A stretch of DNA of 64,000 bases from Epiperipatus broadwayi (Eukaryota > Onychophora > Udeonychophora > Euonychophora > Peripatidae), in NCBI GenBank assembly GCA_028023455.1, contig JAQFVV010006221.1, forward strand, positions 10,149,011 to 10,213,010, in the 5' to 3' direction. A program made the position numbers and the translations under genes. Positions 59,780-64,000 of the stretch are shown here, one piece after another; the stretch's first letter is position 1, and each line of letters starts with the position of its first letter. The notes beneath the pieces are model-generated. The model was not told the origin of the DNA. It did no database searches and saw only the letters and a list, made by a program, of their open reading frames with translations.

Positions 59780-60575
59780 AGAAAGCATTTGACGAGATGT
59801 TACACATAGTTCAAATTCATGAAGTATAAAAGATGACAATAAATCTTTCACATGATGTTATTTCAGCTGTCCAGGATTATAAATTATGATGATGAAAGAT
59901 TTTGAAAAAAATTCGATGTGAAGTAAATTTTTTCTTTTACAAAAATCACAACAATGTCATCAATATTAATTGCAATATATCTAATTTTAACTACTAATGT
60001 TATTTTTGCTTTTTCAAATATCATTTTTTCAAAAATATTTTTTGTTTTACCCACTACTTTAACTTTCTAAAATAATAAAATGGTAAAAAAATATTTTTTT
60101 TTTTCAAAATCTTGAAAAAATATAATTTTTCTTTGTAAACAATAAAATTTTTTAAAGTTCTTTTTAAAAAAATTTAAGTTAGCTTTTTATTTCAAAATAG
60201 AATTTTTTTAAATTAAATTTTATTTTGTTAAAATATTAAAATTTAAATATTATTTAAGAATGCTAATGCATTTAAATTGTTTTCTATTAACAAGTTATAT
60301 AATCATTATGAGATTATTATCTGTTTTAAGTTTAATATGGCACCATGTTTTTAAGTGGCAATATATATAGTGAGTTTTGCCTGTTTTAATAATGTTTTTA
60401 AGTTACCGAAAGTCTGGTTAACATAATGTTTTATCAGTTTTTAGATAAATTGAATTTCTATTTATGCCATTAATTATTATACCACCTAATATCATAATAA
60501 AAGTCAATGTTTTCTATATATATAATTAATTAAACAAGTCACAAATTGTATAACTTGCTTTAAGCTTGTATTACA
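59780..60575. other. Unassigned AT-rich stretch
   Basis: Long A and T runs at 60050-60240. A short HA relic (GTGAGTTTTGCCTGTTTTAA) occurs near 60371. Confidence 0.4.
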
Positions 60576-60577
60576 GA

Positions 60578-61075
60578 TATTCACTAGAGGGCGCTTACCA
60601 ATAGCTCCAACCAATATTTAATTTATAAGTGCCAAAGGAGGAAGAATTTAAAGTCTCTATCGGAAAGTCCTCATCCCAAAACAATCGGTTTTGAGCTTAT
60701 GGCTCACTTTAGTGAGGAGCTAAGACTTCAGACACTAATTTAAAATCTCTATTGGAAAGCCCCCATCACCAAACTGATTAAACTTGAGCTTATGGCTCAT
60801 CTCAGTGAGGAGCTAGTAATTCAAACATTAATTTAAAATCTTTATTGGAAAGTTCCCTTCCCCCCCAGACTGATCAGTTTTGAGCTTATGGCTCACCTCA
60901 GTGAGGAGTTAGGACTTCAGATATCCTAGCTTCTCACTGAGGTGAGCTATAAGCTCGAAACCAATTGGACTGGGGATGGGAACTTTCCAATACAGATTTT
61001 AAATTCTTTCTCTTTTGGCACTTATAAATTAAAGCTTGGTTGGAGTTATTGATAAGCTCCCTCTAGTGAATATAT
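60578..61075. mobile_element. HC-family fold-back element with tandem hammerhead-like units
   Basis: Terminal inverted repeats TATTCACTAGAGGG and CCCTCTAGTGAATA bound arms with ATAGCTCCAACCAA and TTATAAGTGCCAAA. The left part holds three head-to-tail units of 92-93 bp starting at about 60645, 60737 and 60830. The right part holds one inverted unit (about 60928-61005). Each unit contains a sequence related to the HA ribozyme: CUCACUGAGGUGAGC, CAUAA loop, GCUC, then GAAA or a decayed form and a palindromic stem III. Confidence 0.85.
60930..60981 (+). ncRNA. Degenerate hammerhead-like motif (HC family)
   Basis: CUUCUCA, CUGAGGU, a GAGC/GCUC hairpin (here GAGC with CUAUAA), GAAA, ACCAAUUGGA, C, UGGGGAUG. 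A9 is replaced by U, or two bases are inserted into the core, so self-cleavage is doubtful. Stem II is a full 4 bp, better than in HA. Confidence 0.4.
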
Positions 61076-61850
61076 ATATAAATTAATAATTTTTAACAAA
61101 TGTTATTGTTGAAATATTTTTAATATGTGGAAATATCTGTTATATTTTTATATTAGAAAAGTTACCATCAGATGTTAATAGACAATAATCTATAAGAATA
61201 GTAAACTGTAAACTCTCCCTGCATTTAATAGGTTACCTCATCTAACTTCAATCTCTTAGTGTTATATAGAGACTAAAGTGCCCCAATATTTATGGTTTCA
61301 ATTTAAAGAAAGCTGACAACTTTTCACATATTCCATATAAATAATAGACTGTTCCACCAATCAATTAGATGTTATAAATTAATAATTTTTAACAGATGTT
61401 ATTATTGAAATATTTTAATATGTGGAAATATTTATTATATTTTCATTTATTTTCTATGTAACACCAAGAGATTGCATTTAGAAAATGTATCATTTTGAAT
61501 ACAGAATACATTTATAATTTATTTTCATTGGTTATTGTGTACTAACAACTGATGATGATTTTTCTAATATGAAAATACAACAGATATTTTTACATATTAA
61601 ATTATTTCAACTATATTAATTTTTTAAAAATATTTTATTGTTTTTCTTTTTATATAGATACATTGGATAGAATTGTACAGAAGAATAAATAAATTAATGT
61701 AAAAATATAGCAACAAAGAATTTCTAGAAAATAAAAAAAGGATTGTTATATAACTTTAAGGATGAATACCTGTGGTTTAAAAGAAGCATTTAAACAAGTA
61801 TAAATTTAAAAAGGTAACCATTACAAGAGAATATATGCAAATATATGTGT
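61076..61850. other. Unassigned AT-rich stretch
   Basis: A segment of about 60 bp (AATTAATAATTTTTAACAAATG.. and ..TTAATATGTGGAAATAT) occurs near 61080 and again near 61378, a direct duplication. No gene. Confidence 0.5.
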
Positions 61851-61854
61851 TAAA

Positions 61855-62035
61855 TGTATGTATAATTATTAAAGAGGAAGTCAACTTCCACTAATACACT
61901 ATTTCTTGAATATTATAAATATCCGAATATTCCACCCCAACTCTTACTAGCAGGTGAATGCGTGGAAATTTATAATATTCAAGAAATAGTGCATTATCGA
62001 AGGTTGACTTCCTCTTTAATAATTACAAATTTTCA
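61855..62035. repeat. Inverted-repeat (MITE-like) element
   Basis: Arms of about 65 bp: TAATTATTAAAGAGGAAGTC pairs with GACTTCCTCTTTAATAATTA, and ACTATTTCTTGAATATTATA pairs with TATAATATTCAAGAAATAGT. The loop is about 50 bp. Confidence 0.8.
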
Positions 62036-62039
62036 GCAC

Positions 62040-63800
62040 TTCATAATAATAAATTTACATATATATATATATTTTTATCAAAATTATTTTTATCTCAACT
62101 ATTAAAAACAGATATGTATATATATAATACTACAACATAAAGCTTATAGGTAAGTTTAAAGATATTTTTAAATCTATGATTTATTAATTTTTGAAAATGT
62201 TTGTTAAGAACTAGTTTTTCTAAAATATTACATTTTAATCCACTAATAATGGTAATGCAAATATAAGAACCAGATTTATAAGTATAAGTTGGATTATTTT
62301 CATATTCAAATTTTAATTATTTAAATGTTTTCAGAAAAATTCAAATCTGATTGAAATTTTAAAAATATATTTAAAATACAAGGAATAAATCCTTTATGTT
62401 GCTTTTGCAAATTAAAAATAAATCCTAGATATGATGTAAAATAAAATATCTTTATCTATCAACAAAATAATATATGACAATAGCTGTAATATAATCATAT
62501 AATTATAACATATAGAAGCTCTTTTTGGCAATTTTTAATTTTTTGCCCTTACATCTTGGTTAACTACAAAAATAACCTATATTGCATACATAGTGACATC
62601 TACTGGCTCTATATAAAATTAACACAAGCCTATAATTTATGCTTTAATATCTTTATAATAACACATATTATATAACCCTACATTCATTTTTCATTATCCA
62701 ATTATTAGTTAAATTAATTGACATTTTATAAATATTCATACAATTATTTCTGTTATAATTAATGTAATTAGTTTCATATATCTTTCTTCTATTAATTTCT
62801 TTAATATATTTTAAAATATATTTAACATTTTAGTAATATTACACAGGTCAGGATACAATATATTTCATGTAGTATTCTTCTTATCACTTTTTGTTTTTAG
62901 ATTTTGCTATAATGATGTTAAGAATAATTAAATAAACGATCTTTAGATTCATAAATATTGAATTTAAATTGATATCCTAATCAAGTAGACTATTCTATCA
63001 AGAACATTAGTCAGAATAAAATTTATCTATTTTATCTCTGAAAATCCTTCTGATTCTTTATTTTTAAAAGCATAGTTAAAGAATGATTTCCAAACATCAT
63101 TACATAGGATGACATATGCCATTACCATGCTATATAGTCTTTTTAAATTTTCTTTCTTTTACAGGTTAGGATATAAACTAATATTAAAAATAGATATATG
63201 CTCATCTTTTCTACAGTGTTTTTTGCCTGATCAATGGCTGTACTAGAATGGAAATAAAACCAGTGAGTTATATCAGTTAAAAATCTTACATCAAACTTCT
63301 AATAAATGCCGAGATATTTGAACTGGGAGAAGAATTAATCTCCACCATATCATATCTTATATCACTTAAAAAATATAATAGCAGCACTGGAGGAGGTCCC
63401 TCAAAATTATCTCTAAAAAAAGCAGTAGAATTACATTGTAGGATAGAAACTACAGTTAAGGTATAACTGCAATATAATATTATGTTGAGAGAGAAAGTAT
63501 TAAATATCTAAAATTCAACAAATCAATAATAATTTTCCATTCTCTTAAAACCAATGATTATAATAACAAAATAAAAGAGCTCTCGCAGCAGGACAATACA
63601 AAAAGTGGCAAAAAATATAAAGCTTCAGAATAAAGATGCAAGCATTATTAAAGAAGTACTAGAGGTTCTTAAAAGAAGAAATAAATTAGCATTATGTTTA
63701 ACAAAATTCTACATCTCTAAAAAAATAAGTTATAATATGTTTTAGAAAATTCTTTCACCTCCATAAAAAATATAAAAATAAAAAATAGAGAGAATACACA
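62040..63800. other. Unassigned AT-rich stretch
   Basis: Nothing beyond short (AT)n runs is recognised. Confidence 0.4.
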
Positions 63801-63803
63801 TGA

Positions 63804-63836
63804 CCCCCCCCACCCCCCCCCCCCTTAAAAAAAAAA
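63804..63836. repeat. Poly-C and poly-A low-complexity tract
   Basis: C-rich run (C7, A, C12) followed by about ten A residues. Confidence 0.9.
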
Positions 63837-64000
63837 GAGGAGCTGTTCTTTTCTTCACCCCCCTTTTATTTAAAATATTTAAAGGGGAAGGGGTGGAGAT
63901 ATAAGAGAAAGAAACGATATTAATTATTTTTTTATTAAGTCCTCCTTTCTTATTACACATAAATACTTTTGAAATCTTTTGATTATGGATGTCTATGATC

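Noticed and set aside
63742-63960. 72-codon minus-strand frame with glycine run
   Set aside because: The glycines come from the poly-C tract; not a gene.

Overview
The window is very AT-rich, intergenic-looking eukaryotic DNA, almost certainly from an animal. The evidence is ZBED/SCAND3-type hAT transposase relics, a K02A2.6-like Ty3/gypsy LTR retrotransposon, non-LTR reverse transcriptase relics, tRNA-derived SINEs with clean target-site duplications, and many (AT)n microsatellites. There is no bacterial-style gene organisation and no complete host protein gene. Two short stretches on the minus strand (13129-13254 and 40265-40401) look like possible terminal coding exons. I cannot name the species; a large, repeat-rich invertebrate genome fits best.

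The most striking content is a set of dispersed inverted-repeat (fold-back) elements whose arms carry hammerhead-ribozyme-like sequence. Family HA (copies from 1.1 to 54.7 kb) has CUGAUGA, a hairpin, GAAA, a palindromic ACUAGU stem III, C17, and a stem I that pairs UCCUCA with UGGGGA. Family HD (0.1, 19.8, 20.3, 51.0, 52.0, 52.3 and 59.6 kb) has CUGAUGA, a UGCU/AGCA hairpin, GAAA, a palindromic AUACGUAU stem III and an ACCAA/UUGGU stem I, followed in some copies by tRNA-like A and B boxes. Family HC (60.58-61.07 kb) has about 93-bp tandem units with a related, degenerate core. Several copies are flanked by perfect 12-14 bp direct repeats. Inverted arms, dimer-type hammerheads and target duplications of this size together suggest short non-autonomous retroelements of Penelope-like or retrozyme-like type.

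Layout: 0-4 kb HD and HA copies; 4.2-7.1 kb two SINEs around a 29-bp minisatellite; 7-13 kb mostly featureless, with one HA copy; 13.1 kb candidate exon; 13.9-14.5 kb two SINEs; 15.4-15.8 kb fold-back; 16.1-18.7 kb hAT pseudogene; 18.9-20.6 kb fold-back and HD-like copies; 20.6-26 kb mostly featureless, with one SINE; 26.2-26.9 kb diverged solo LTR; 29.7-31.3 kb and 33.4-33.9 kb non-LTR reverse transcriptase relics; 33-38 kb HA copies; 40.94-44.57 kb complete but internally deleted Ty3/gypsy element with a 5-bp target duplication and a whole-tRNA-Ser-like primer site; 46.5-48.3 kb and 51.5-51.9 kb further hAT relics; 49.9-54.8 kb HA and HD cluster; 55.2-58.2 kb two related long palindromes; 58.9-64 kb SINE, HD, HC and featureless AT-rich DNA.

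No coding region appears intact. The genes here do not form a pathway; the window is a record of successive transposon insertions.
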